48,402 nucleotides of DNA from a virus, in IMG/VR virus record IMGVR_UViG_3300021378_002465, positions 1-48,402 of that record; one strand, 5' to 3'. Under the pieces are notes generated by a model, which was not told the DNA's origin, did not search any database, and worked only from the letters and a program-made list of their open reading frames with translations. Shown here one piece after another: positions 8,866-15,901 of the stretch; positions within the stretch are counted from its first letter, which is position 1, and every line of letters begins with the position of its first letter. Position numbers and translations under genes: made by a program.

Positions 8866-9603
8866 CTTGTCGTAACTTCTACACAACAATTCCTTAAAAT
8901 TTTGATTAAACTTGCCGTGTACAATCATATGTATGCGGTCTTCTGTTCCGTTATTAATAACAGCATGTTTTCTGCCAATATCAATAGCACGAACATCTCC
9001 TGGCTCCCACGGAATACAACCAGCTTCCTCCATAGCAAAATCAACTCCTGGTGGATTGCTTACTGCAATATTAAATGCGGCCATTCTCCGTTCATCGTAA
9101 TCTGCATGTGGTTGGATAAATCCACCTGGCTCAATTAACATAAAACGTACACGATCATAATCTGTAAATGGCCATTGTGTTTTAAACCATTTTGTTGTTT
9201 CAGGGCATTGTTCACTTAATTCAGTCCAATGAAACTCTGCTTCAACGCCTGGATATTCTTTTGGTGGATCAGTATATCCTATCCCTTGTCCATGTATACA
9301 CATACTACTCCATCCAGGATGTTGTGGTCCTCTATGTTTTACAAACTGATGATATTGTGCATTGCATTCTTCTAATACTTTTTCATTAGGAAATTCTATA
9401 TCTAGTTTAAGACTAGGACAATTACTTTCACTAACAATCCAAGTTCCATACTCTTGCATTACACCACGATTTTCTTTCCATTCATTAAAATGTTCAGGAC
9501 GTGGAGTTAAGTGTTGGTAATGTTCATGTTCATTACATGCGTCAACAAAAGCTTCAACCTTTGTTTTGAATTCTTCATATTTTTCTTTATTTTTTATGTC
9601 CAT
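8842..9603 (-). CDS. Aspartyl/asparaginyl beta-hydroxylase-like 2OG-Fe(II) oxygenase
   Basis: 253 aa. The core follows the Asp/Asn hydroxylase (PF05118-type) pattern: strand RVRFMLIEPGG, iron ligand His in IQPHADYDE, the strand AAFNIAVSNPPG, a PGDVRAID turn, distal His in GRKHAVINNG and an Arg (EDRIHMIVHG) that would grip 2-oxoglutarate. The N-terminal 110 residues are charged and unassigned. Last of three overlapping minus-strand genes (10-nt overlap with its upstream neighbour). The substrate cannot be read from sequence; protein or peptide hydroxylation is the family norm. Confidence 0.85.
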   Translation of the reverse strand: MDIKNKEKYEEFKTKVEAFVDACNEHEHYQHLTPRPEHFNEWKENRGVMQEYGTWIVSESNCPSLKLDIEFPNEKVLEECNAQYHQFVKHRGPQHPGWSSMCIHGQGIGYTDPPKEYPGVEAEFHWTELSEQCPETTKWFKTQWPFTDYDRVRFMLIEPGGFIQPHADYDERRMAAFNIAVSNPPGVDFAMEEAGCIPWEPGDVRAIDIGRKHAVINNGTEDRIHMIVHGKFNQNFKELLCRSYDKLIESLSN

Positions 9604-11024
9604 GGAAATATCTCTTTCGCTTTTTCTGCACCTTGCATACTGAATGGAATGTAACCATTGTATTCAAATTGTCCTCCTGGACCAATTATATGTAATGTTA
9701 CGTTGGGCAATTCTTCCTTAATATCTCTAAGGTATTGTTCAATATCTGCTTTTATTTTTTCTCTTTCTTTAATATTAAAAAACACAGCAGATTGATAGAA
9801 GTGAAATACATTACTTAAACAAATGTAGACTTCATATTTTGAATCTTTATTATCTCTTGCATCAATAAAAGCCCATTTTTCTAATATATGTTTGAAGTCA
9901 TCAACATCAAACAAATCTAATTCTTCAAAGTCTCTAGGAACTTGATTGAATGTATCTTCATAGTATTCTTTAAATCCATCATGATATTGTACATATTCAC
10001 TCATAGATTTTAACCTATGCTTTCCTTGAATTATTTTTCTCTGCCATTTATATTTTCCAAGATAGTCAGAACACCAATCAAAGTATGTTTCTTTACTAGG
10101 CTTAAATTCGTTAAAAATAGTATCTGAAAGTCCCAAGGCAACACCTGATCTATCCATTACAATAACATGCTGGTCTGCCGTAACATTACCAAAGTGATTA
10201 TATGTTAAAAATGGTGCCATTAGTCCACCACTAGTACAGAACATTCTACGTTTTATGCTTGGATCTACTTTTGGTGGTTGGTCAGGAAGTGTAAAGTCTT
10301 CTGTATTTGCAATATAGAATGATTCTTTATTTTGTAAAGCACCAATAATCTTTGCCTTCTTACCCACGTAGTCATCTAGTACTTCACCATACGCATACCA
10401 ATAAGTTTCTCTAATTTTTTGAGGCCAAATACCAATACCATTTTTATGTTGTAATCCAGCTTCTACTACATTGTACCCCCAACAAGATCCTTCATAAATT
10501 TTATCCACACCAACACCTCGAACCCATTTGGGTGTGTACGCACCATGGAAGTTTTCTGCACTTCTTATAGGCTCAGCTGTTTTCCACTTTCTACCTCTGA
10601 AGCGTTGTGAAAATTCTCCACATCTATTATTAAACCAATCAACATCAACTAGCATACATTGTGGATGAATTTCGTAATATAGATCACCTTTATCTAAAAC
10701 ATGTCCAACAAATACTTCTCCATTGTAGTAGTTTTCAAACCATTCCGTAAACTTGTCAAATAATTGTTGTGGAAATAACCCTACCTTACATATCAACATA
10801 TGTGAACAGCCAGCTTCTTGTGCTTTCTTACATAGTTCAGCAGGATTTTCATCATAAAATTGATACTTAAATCCATGCACTTCTGCTTCTACACAATAAA
10901 ATTCCGCTACATTCTGCAACATGTTTTTCCATAACGGGTCTGCAATTCTTGGATTCCCTAACCATCCTATTGCAACTCTGTCGGAAATTCTGTGTCCTTC
11001 TTCACTAGTTCCTGAGTAAAGCAT
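9594..11024 (-). CDS. Large hypothetical protein, Rossmann-like, paralogue of the next gene
   Basis: 476 aa. Unrecognised family, but with visible similarity to the 348-aa product at 11005. Shared blocks: an N-terminal strand (AIGWLGNPRIADPLW / VIWIDNPEISDTL), a central TSGGL...TYNHFG...VIVMDRSGVAL block and FHFYQSAVFF near the end. The central block has a strand, Gly loop, helix, and an acidic residue ending the second strand, as in Rossmann enzymes binding SAM or NAD. SD GAGAGGA precedes the ATG, which overlaps the upstream gene by 20 nt. Confidence 0.75.
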   Translation of the reverse strand: MLYSGTSEEGHRISDRVAIGWLGNPRIADPLWKNMLQNVAEFYCVEAEVHGFKYQFYDENPAELCKKAQEAGCSHMLICKVGLFPQQLFDKFTEWFENYYNGEVFVGHVLDKGDLYYEIHPQCMLVDVDWFNNRCGEFSQRFRGRKWKTAEPIRSAENFHGAYTPKWVRGVGVDKIYEGSCWGYNVVEAGLQHKNGIGIWPQKIRETYWYAYGEVLDDYVGKKAKIIGALQNKESFYIANTEDFTLPDQPPKVDPSIKRRMFCTSGGLMAPFLTYNHFGNVTADQHVIVMDRSGVALGLSDTIFNEFKPSKETYFDWCSDYLGKYKWQRKIIQGKHRLKSMSEYVQYHDGFKEYYEDTFNQVPRDFEELDLFDVDDFKHILEKWAFIDARDNKDSKYEVYICLSNVFHFYQSAVFFNIKEREKIKADIEQYLRDIKEELPNVTLHIIGPGGQFEYNGYIPFSMQGAEKAKEIFPWT

Positions 11025-12051
11025 TCATATTCCTCTCTTTAAATTTAGTTCCTTTTGTTTGTTCATGAAGTAAAAATATTTCATTAAACTTTTCTCTTCT
11101 TTCTGATTGTGACCATAGTAATGCAGTAGGATAATACATGTATGCATTACTGTAATCAACAAAATTCTTAAAGGCTTTGCAATCTTTATGTATTTCTATA
11201 AGTTTTTTACTATCTCTTATTATGTCAATTTTAACACATACTAAATTAGATGGTTTTATTATATTATTCCACCTGTAATGAAATTTAGTAAAATCTAAAA
11301 AATCACTATATTCTTGTAACGATTCCATAGCAATCCAATCCTTGGCTAGTATTGGATTTTCTTCAGCATATTCTCTTATAAACTTTGCATAATGCATACC
11401 GTCCCAATTCTTATGCATATAATTTGACATGTGCAATGCCTGAATTGAATTATCTAAAACGTTTATTTTACCTGGCTTCTTAGCAAAATTAATGTATGCT
11501 TCTATAGCCCATGTAAGCCCACCACCAGTAGTCCATATTTCGTTAGCAGAATCCTTTTCGTCCTCTATCCATATACTCTTTGTTTCAGTATTAGTTACAT
11601 ACCATTTAGTATTCACTTCATCTATAACGTGTAGATATCTGTCCTTTAGTGATAGTCTATACTTGTTTAGTTGTTTATCTATCATAGCACTAATTTTTCC
11701 TGGAGGATCACTTTTGTTATCATTTTTTAAATCAATATATCCACACCAGTCTGTTGCCCAATTTGTAGTATCATGTTTTAATATTTCTACTAAAAAATCA
11801 TGAGCATTTAGTAAACCTTTTTTAATCCATATAAATTTGCTGATACCTAGACTTAATGCTTCAGCCATATCAGTTACTTCTATTGTTTTTATTGAATGGT
11901 AAACATCAAATAATGACCTATGAAAATCAACATCATTTTTTATAAAACCCTGGGTAAGGGTATCGCTTATTTCTGGATTATCTATCCATATGACTGGGTG
12001 ATCCTCTAGGCTTATATGAGATACATGCACAAATTGCTTATTATCCGTCAT
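11005..12051 (-). CDS. Hypothetical protein, Rossmann-like, paralogue of the previous gene
   Basis: 348 aa, promoter-proximal gene of the minus-strand trio. The central block (IWTTGGGLTWAIEAYINFAK, then INVLDNSIQALHM) matches the equivalent block of the 476-aa paralogue and looks like a dinucleotide- or SAM-binding beta-alpha-beta unit. Start ATG has an AAGGG SD 7 nt upstream. It lacks the long middle insertion of its relative, suggesting duplication with later divergence. Function unknown; neighbours are oxygenases and a methyltransferase. Confidence 0.75.
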   Translation of the reverse strand: MTDNKQFVHVSHISLEDHPVIWIDNPEISDTLTQGFIKNDVDFHRSLFDVYHSIKTIEVTDMAEALSLGISKFIWIKKGLLNAHDFLVEILKHDTTNWATDWCGYIDLKNDNKSDPPGKISAMIDKQLNKYRLSLKDRYLHVIDEVNTKWYVTNTETKSIWIEDEKDSANEIWTTGGGLTWAIEAYINFAKKPGKINVLDNSIQALHMSNYMHKNWDGMHYAKFIREYAEENPILAKDWIAMESLQEYSDFLDFTKFHYRWNNIIKPSNLVCVKIDIIRDSKKLIEIHKDCKAFKNFVDYSNAYMYYPTALLWSQSERREKFNEIFLLHEQTKGTKFKERNMNALLRN

Positions 12052-12074
12052 CTGTAGCCCTTAGTTTTCTTTTG

Positions 12075-12081
12075 CTAAATA
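12075..12081 (+). promoter_or_regulatory. Late-promoter-like CTAAATA at the divergent gene boundary
   Basis: Lies 5 nt before ATG 12087 in the 35-nt gap between divergently transcribed genes. There is no SD in this gap for the plus-strand gene, so a leaderless transcript is possible. Confidence 0.35.
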
Positions 12082-12086
12082 TATTT

Positions 12087-12803
12087 ATGTTAAGAACAAA
12101 TGATGAAAAACAGGAAATTCTTAGCAGATTAGAACCAACACAAGTTCATACCAATGTAGTACCACCTGATTTAATGTCAGATTTGTTAGAAGCATGGCAT
12201 TCAGGACCTAAAAATCACAAAAACACAGGTCCAGTAACATACGACTATTACCCTAATAAAGAAGAACATACTGATTGGTGGATTAAGACTGATAAATTTA
12301 TTACAGAATTTGTTGGAGATCATTGGACTTTTGCAACAAACTTCTTTGAAGTTAAGCACCCGCATATATTACATAACGATGATAGCGTTCGTTGGAAACC
12401 TAAACTGCATAAGACAATAGTTATACCAATGGAGATTGCAGAGCCCACAAACTTTGCAATATTCAAACAGTGCTATTTGGATGGGCCAGTAAAACTTAGA
12501 CATGGTGGCGTTCCACAAGGTAAAAATCATAACAACCCACAGGTATATTACAATCAAGATTTATTAACTAATGAAGATCTAATAGGATATACTGGTTGCA
12601 TGTTTGATGAAGTAGTGTATAATAAGTATTTGACACATTTACCAATTGAAAGGTTTACAGGACTCGAAATAGAGTGTATAGTACAATGGAAACCTGGCGA
12701 TATAATTGTATTTGATACAGCAAGAATACATTGTGCTTGTAATTTTTTAAAACAAGGAATTACACGCAAGTTAGGTTACAGTATTTTTACGGCATTAAAA
12801 TGA
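12087..12803 (+). CDS. 2OG-Fe(II) oxygenase-like protein
   Basis: 238 aa from ATG 12087; an in-frame TTG at 12072 is possible but has no SD. Facial-triad candidates are HxD in ILHNDDS and the distal His in FDTARIHCACNF, with Arg downstream (GITRKLGYSIF) for 2-oxoglutarate. The WKPGDIIVFD turn before the distal His is typical of the double-stranded beta-helix fold. First gene of a plus-strand operon of two oxygenases, a methyltransferase and a flavin reductase, the genes overlapping or abutting by a few nt. Confidence 0.75.
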   Translation: MLRTNDEKQEILSRLEPTQVHTNVVPPDLMSDLLEAWHSGPKNHKNTGPVTYDYYPNKEEHTDWWIKTDKFITEFVGDHWTFATNFFEVKHPHILHNDDSVRWKPKLHKTIVIPMEIAEPTNFAIFKQCYLDGPVKLRHGGVPQGKNHNNPQVYYNQDLLTNEDLIGYTGCMFDEVVYNKYLTHLPIERFTGLEIECIVQWKPGDIIVFDTARIHCACNFLKQGITRKLGYSIFTALK

Positions 12804-13561
12804 TAGACAATATAAAAAAATACCATAGCGAAATTACAAAAAGTTTCTCTCCAGCTAAAACTTTTACAGGCGCACTTACCTCTGAACAAGTAAATGAGTT
12901 ATTCCAGCAACAGTTTATTTTAGCAGAAGGAGCAAAATGGACACCTTCTAGCAGAAATATACAAACAAGTGTTGATATAGATACTTTATTTGTAAATTGT
13001 CCTTGGTTAGATAGCGTATTCTCTAATGTAATTGGAGATTACTACAAACATCATAGTGGTAACTTTTATATCACTACACAATTACATGATGCACATGTTG
13101 ATTTACTTACATATGAAGAAACACAACGATTTGAATGGGCAAAAAATGTTATACCTTGGAAAAGTTGTGTGATACCACTTGCTATTACAGATGGAGCAGA
13201 TGCACATACGGCATTTTTTAATGAAAGGCATATTGGCACAAGCATTACATTTGATAGAGTTCAGATTAGCTCTCAACAAAACTCAGATTATGAGATTGCT
13301 CGTGAATATCCTGATTTATATGATATACATGGTAATATAGCAGAAACAGACGAATGGCCAGACAAAACAGGGTTTCTATTCCCTCAGATTCCAAGAGGAA
13401 ATATGCAAGGATTGAGTATAGAATCTGTACTTGAGTTTAAACTTGGTGACATAATGGTATTTGATGCATGTCAAATACATGCAAGTTGTGTTAAGCGTAG
13501 TAAGCCTAATTATAAATGGCTAAAATCAGGAATCAATATACAATTTTATAAGGAAGTATAA
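12800..13561 (+). CDS. 2OG-Fe(II) oxygenase-like protein
   Basis: 253 aa, overlapping its relative by 4 nt (ATGA). Same architecture: HVD in LHDAHVDLLTY, strand KSCVIPLAI, FKLGDIMVFDACQIHASC carrying the distal His, and a basic segment before the final strand SGINIQFY. The 2-oxoglutarate Arg is less clear than in the neighbour, so the cosubstrate assignment is weaker. It is probably a tandem duplicate that has diverged strongly. Confidence 0.7.
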   Translation: MIDNIKKYHSEITKSFSPAKTFTGALTSEQVNELFQQQFILAEGAKWTPSSRNIQTSVDIDTLFVNCPWLDSVFSNVIGDYYKHHSGNFYITTQLHDAHVDLLTYEETQRFEWAKNVIPWKSCVIPLAITDGADAHTAFFNERHIGTSITFDRVQISSQQNSDYEIAREYPDLYDIHGNIAETDEWPDKTGFLFPQIPRGNMQGLSIESVLEFKLGDIMVFDACQIHASCVKRSKPNYKWLKSGINIQFYKEV

Positions 13562-14079
13562 TGGAATACTTGTATGACTATGCAAGAAGATGGCAAGAGT
13601 CTGAAGATATAGATGATCTGATTAAGTTTAAGCCTAAGAGTTGTATATTAGAAATTGGTGCAGGATGTGGTCACCTTGCACATTACCTTGATAAGAAAGG
13701 CCACACAGTAGTAACCACAAATGCACATGATGATGAAATAAGAGATTGTAATTTAATTCCATATGTACAACCAGTATTTTGGGAATATACAGGATTAGGT
13801 TGCCCTATATCAATATTACAACGTTATGGGCTATATGATTATATTATTGCAAATGGTAATGCTATGCATAAGGCTTCAGGCGGCCTAATTGAAACAGATG
13901 AAGAATATGAGTACCTAGTTAAAGGATTACTGAAGATCTTAAGACCAGGTGGAGAAATATGGTTAGGATTTAACCCAAGTCTTAACAATGAATATATGAA
14001 AAAGTATCAGTACCAGGACGAACGGGCTCATGATATGGTATTGGGTAGTAATGTATTTAAATTTACGAGGAAAATATGA
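13561..14079 (+). CDS. Class I SAM-dependent methyltransferase
   Basis: 172 aa. Motif I is CILEIGAGCGHLAHYL (residues about 23-38), the SAM-binding Gly loop. The following strand HTVVTTNA carries the ribose-side position. IIANGNAMHK is the catalytic-strand region, and LLKILRPGGEIWLGF is the usual post-motif-III hairpin. At 172 aa there is little room for a separate substrate domain, so a small molecule or a partner-presented substrate is likely. Start abuts the oxygenase stop (TAATG). Confidence 0.85.
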   Translation: MEYLYDYARRWQESEDIDDLIKFKPKSCILEIGAGCGHLAHYLDKKGHTVVTTNAHDDEIRDCNLIPYVQPVFWEYTGLGCPISILQRYGLYDYIIANGNAMHKASGGLIETDEEYEYLVKGLLKILRPGGEIWLGFNPSLNNEYMKKYQYQDERAHDMVLGSNVFKFTRKI

Positions 14080-14846
14080 ATTTAGAAAAGGTAATGGCTA
14101 TAGAACATTACACAGATGATTTGTTCTGGTTTAGAACAACAAAGAGTGATGCTTGGGAAAAGAAAAACTTTCAACCAGGTGAATTTACAATGATTGGTAT
14201 GGGTGATAAACTCAGTCCAAACCGTGCTTATAGTATTGCAAATAGTCCAGAAGACGATTACTTGGAATTTTTAAGTATTAAGGTAGAAGACGGTCCATTA
14301 ACTAGTAGACTACAAAACATTGCAGTAGGCGATGAGATAGAAGTAAGTCCAAAAGCAATAGGCACATTACTATTACGTAATTTAGAACCAGAGCCATGTA
14401 TAAACGGTAATGGTAGACTTTGGATGATTAGTACAGGCACAGGCTTAGCACCTTTTCTAAGTTTAGCCAGACATCCGGAGGTATATGAATATTATGAAGA
14501 GGTTATTGTTACTCATACTTGTCGTACTAACGCTGAACTCGTGTTCAGACGGGAATTGGAACAAGCCGGTGCTAAAGTGTACCAAACAGTCACAAGAGAG
14601 GCACCTGCCGAGGGAGTCTACAAAGGAAGAATTACAGACAATATCAGGAGCGGTCTCTTGTTTTCTAATTTGGGAGTAGATCCGTTAGTGTTTGATAAAT
14701 CAAGGGATAGAATTATGATATGTGGCGGACCTGCATTCAATAATGAGATACGTGATATGTTAGAAAGCGTTGGATGGATGCATGGCACAATGCGTAGCCC
14801 TGGTGATTTTGTACAGGAACGTGCATTTGTCGAAACCATCGAGTGA
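14076..14846 (+). CDS. fpr: Ferredoxin-NADP+ reductase
   Basis: 256 aa. FAD domain: RAYSIANSP (RxYS, FAD binding) and a GPLTSRL phosphate-binding stretch. NADP domain: ISTGTGLAPFLSL and ICGGPAFNNEIRDMLE. The C-terminus GDFVQERAFVE is the extension typical of the alphaproteobacterial/bacterial subclass of FPR, plus three residues. It moves electrons between NADPH and ferredoxin or flavodoxin. It overlaps the methyltransferase by 4 nt. Reduced ferredoxin could serve RNR-related, radical-SAM or oxygenase chemistry encoded nearby (inference). A host-derived auxiliary gene is likely. Confidence 0.93.
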   Translation: MNLEKVMAIEHYTDDLFWFRTTKSDAWEKKNFQPGEFTMIGMGDKLSPNRAYSIANSPEDDYLEFLSIKVEDGPLTSRLQNIAVGDEIEVSPKAIGTLLLRNLEPEPCINGNGRLWMISTGTGLAPFLSLARHPEVYEYYEEVIVTHTCRTNAELVFRRELEQAGAKVYQTVTREAPAEGVYKGRITDNIRSGLLFSNLGVDPLVFDKSRDRIMICGGPAFNNEIRDMLESVGWMHGTMRSPGDFVQERAFVETIE

Positions 14847-14853
14847 TAAGTAA

Positions 14854-14948
14854 TATAGAACGGGAAACTACGTGGCCAGGTAGAGATTCATTGCTTGCAT
14901 GTCAACACCTATAGGAGAATAGCCCAAAGGACAGTGACCCGTTCTATA
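14854..14948 (+). ncRNA. Candidate structured RNA closed by an 11-bp helix
   Basis: TATAGAACGGG (14854-14864) and CCCGTTCTATA (14938-14948) are perfectly complementary and enclose 73 nt containing a CCTATAGG palindrome and no ORF. The second strand ends 18 nt before the start codon at 14967, so opening or closing this helix could affect the SD AGGAAAGG. It could be a leader regulator, a processed small RNA or a riboswitch-like element. No known family recognised. Confidence 0.5.
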
Positions 14949-14966
14949 ATTAGGAAAGGCAAACTA

Positions 14967-15212
14967 ATGCTTATACAACCAGTAAAGAAAGACGTTAAGT
15001 TAATAATTAACTTGCAAGAAGTATATGATATACGTGATCGTAAACAGCGAGAACTAGAATATTACAATAGAGAACTAGAAAAACTACATGTTAAGATGGG
15101 ATTTATCAAACAGGAAATAAATCTAACACATACTATAATAGATATTATAGAAACTGAAAAAGTAGTAGATCTAAAAGAATATGTGGAGAAAAAAAGGAAT
15201 GAATCATCCTAA
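14967..15212 (+). CDS. Coiled-coil hypothetical protein
   Basis: 81 aa from ATG 14967 (SD AGGAAAGG); an upstream in-frame ATG at 14895 lies inside the structured leader. Residues 20-60 (DRKQRELEYYNRELEKLHVK...) form a heptad-like charged coiled coil. No enzyme motif. It overlaps the next gene. Confidence 0.7.
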   Translation: MLIQPVKKDVKLIINLQEVYDIRDRKQRELEYYNRELEKLHVKMGFIKQEINLTHTIIDIIETEKVVDLKEYVEKKRNESS

Positions 15213-15576
15213 TATAGATAGAGATAACGTTTGGCGTATGAGCCAACCCATTAAATTATACTTGTTTAAAGATGAAGAATCAGTAAAAATAAGTTTCCGT
15301 GTAACTGATTATATGAATATTGGTAGGCAAATGTCAGAAGAACATTTTCAATACATATGTGATAATTGGCGTACCGGTGTTGAAGGTCTAGAAACAAAAA
15401 GTGGCAAGTATTATTGGTATCTTAGTAAATCAGGACCACGTCCTGAACAAGTATCATGTGAATTTGTACAAGTAAACACAGGCCCGTTTAGTTTTAGGTT
15501 TAGCGTAAAGCAAATGGAAGAACTTGTAGAAGAATTTGAGATGCAGAAAATAAGTAAAATGCATTGGGATGATTGA
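15181..15576 (+). CDS. Hypothetical protein, 131 aa
   Basis: No family recognised. Mixed beta/alpha, with a Trp/Tyr-rich middle (TKSGKYYWYLSKSGPRPEQ) and an acidic C-terminal helix (MEELVEEFEMQ). The start is uncertain: ATG 15181 and ATG 15199 are both in frame, and neither has an ideally spaced SD. It overlaps both neighbours, so it belongs to a coupled mini-operon with the coiled-coil and Smr genes. Confidence 0.65.
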   Translation: MWRKKGMNHPNIDRDNVWRMSQPIKLYLFKDEESVKISFRVTDYMNIGRQMSEEHFQYICDNWRTGVEGLETKSGKYYWYLSKSGPRPEQVSCEFVQVNTGPFSFRFSVKQMEELVEEFEMQKISKMHWDD

Positions 15577-15796
15577 TCTTCATGGATATCATGTACATGA
15601 AGCCTGGCGACATTTTAAATCTAAAATAGATGATGCATATTATGCAGGACATAAACGTGTAGAAGTAATTACAGGACAAGGTATAATAATGCGTGAGATG
15701 CCTAATTGGATATCTCAACATTCTAAAATAAGAGAATATAGACAGGCATCATGGAACCCTGGTAGTTTTACTTGTATTTTAATAAAGAAAAAGTAA
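15569..15796 (+). CDS. Smr-domain protein (MutS2 C-terminal type)
   Basis: 75 aa, essentially a stand-alone Smr domain. Signatures are the N-terminal IDLHGYHVHEA (the (L)DLHG motif), VEVITGQG (TGxG) and the terminal strand GSFTCILIKK. Smr domains nick or bind branched DNA or RNA, and bacterial SmrB cleaves mRNA at collided ribosomes. That link is interesting beside a tmRNA-encoding phage genome, but substrate choice is inference. The stop codon is part of a terminator-like hairpin. Confidence 0.85.
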   Translation: MIDLHGYHVHEAWRHFKSKIDDAYYAGHKRVEVITGQGIIMREMPNWISQHSKIREYRQASWNPGSFTCILIKKK

Positions 15797-15811
15797 AAAG
15801 TCTTACTTTTT
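15788..15811 (+). terminator. AT-rich hairpin at the end of the Smr gene
   Basis: Perfect 9-bp inverted repeat AAAAAGTAA/TTACTTTTT with a 6-nt loop AAAGTC. The A-run and T-run make it a possible weak bidirectional terminator. It overlaps the Smr stop codon. Confidence 0.55.
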
Positions 15812-15821
15812 ATGATGTTTG

Positions 15822-15829
15822 TATAAATA
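15822..15829 (+). promoter_or_regulatory. T4-late-type promoter TATAAATA
   Basis: Exact T4 late consensus octamer, 73 nt before ATG 15902. Transcription starting around 15838 would place the hairpin at 15840-15879 at the extreme 5' end of the mRNA. Confidence 0.55.
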
Positions 15830-15839
15830 GACTGATAAC

Positions 15840-15879
15840 AAAATATAGTCTCCTTTTTTTTGACTGACTATATTTTTTT
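15840..15879 (+). terminator. Leader hairpin with T-tract (possible attenuator)
   Basis: Perfect 11-bp stem AAAATATAGTC/GACTATATTTT (15840-15850, 15866-15876), 15-nt T-rich loop, then more T. It lies between the putative promoter and the AsnRS-like gene, where a terminator would be expected to limit expression. An AGGAAAAAG SD follows 11 nt later. Confidence 0.6.
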
Positions 15880-15901
15880 GACTTACAAAAAGGAAAAAGA
15901 A

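Noticed and set aside
14847-14966. Hammerhead ribozyme in the 14.85 kb gap
   Set aside because: No CUGANGA/GAAA core in the needed order.
15860-15901. Upstream ATG for the AsnRS-like gene
   Set aside because: It sits in the leader hairpin loop region without an SD; ATG 15902 has AGGAAAAAG and gives the natural synthetase N-terminus.
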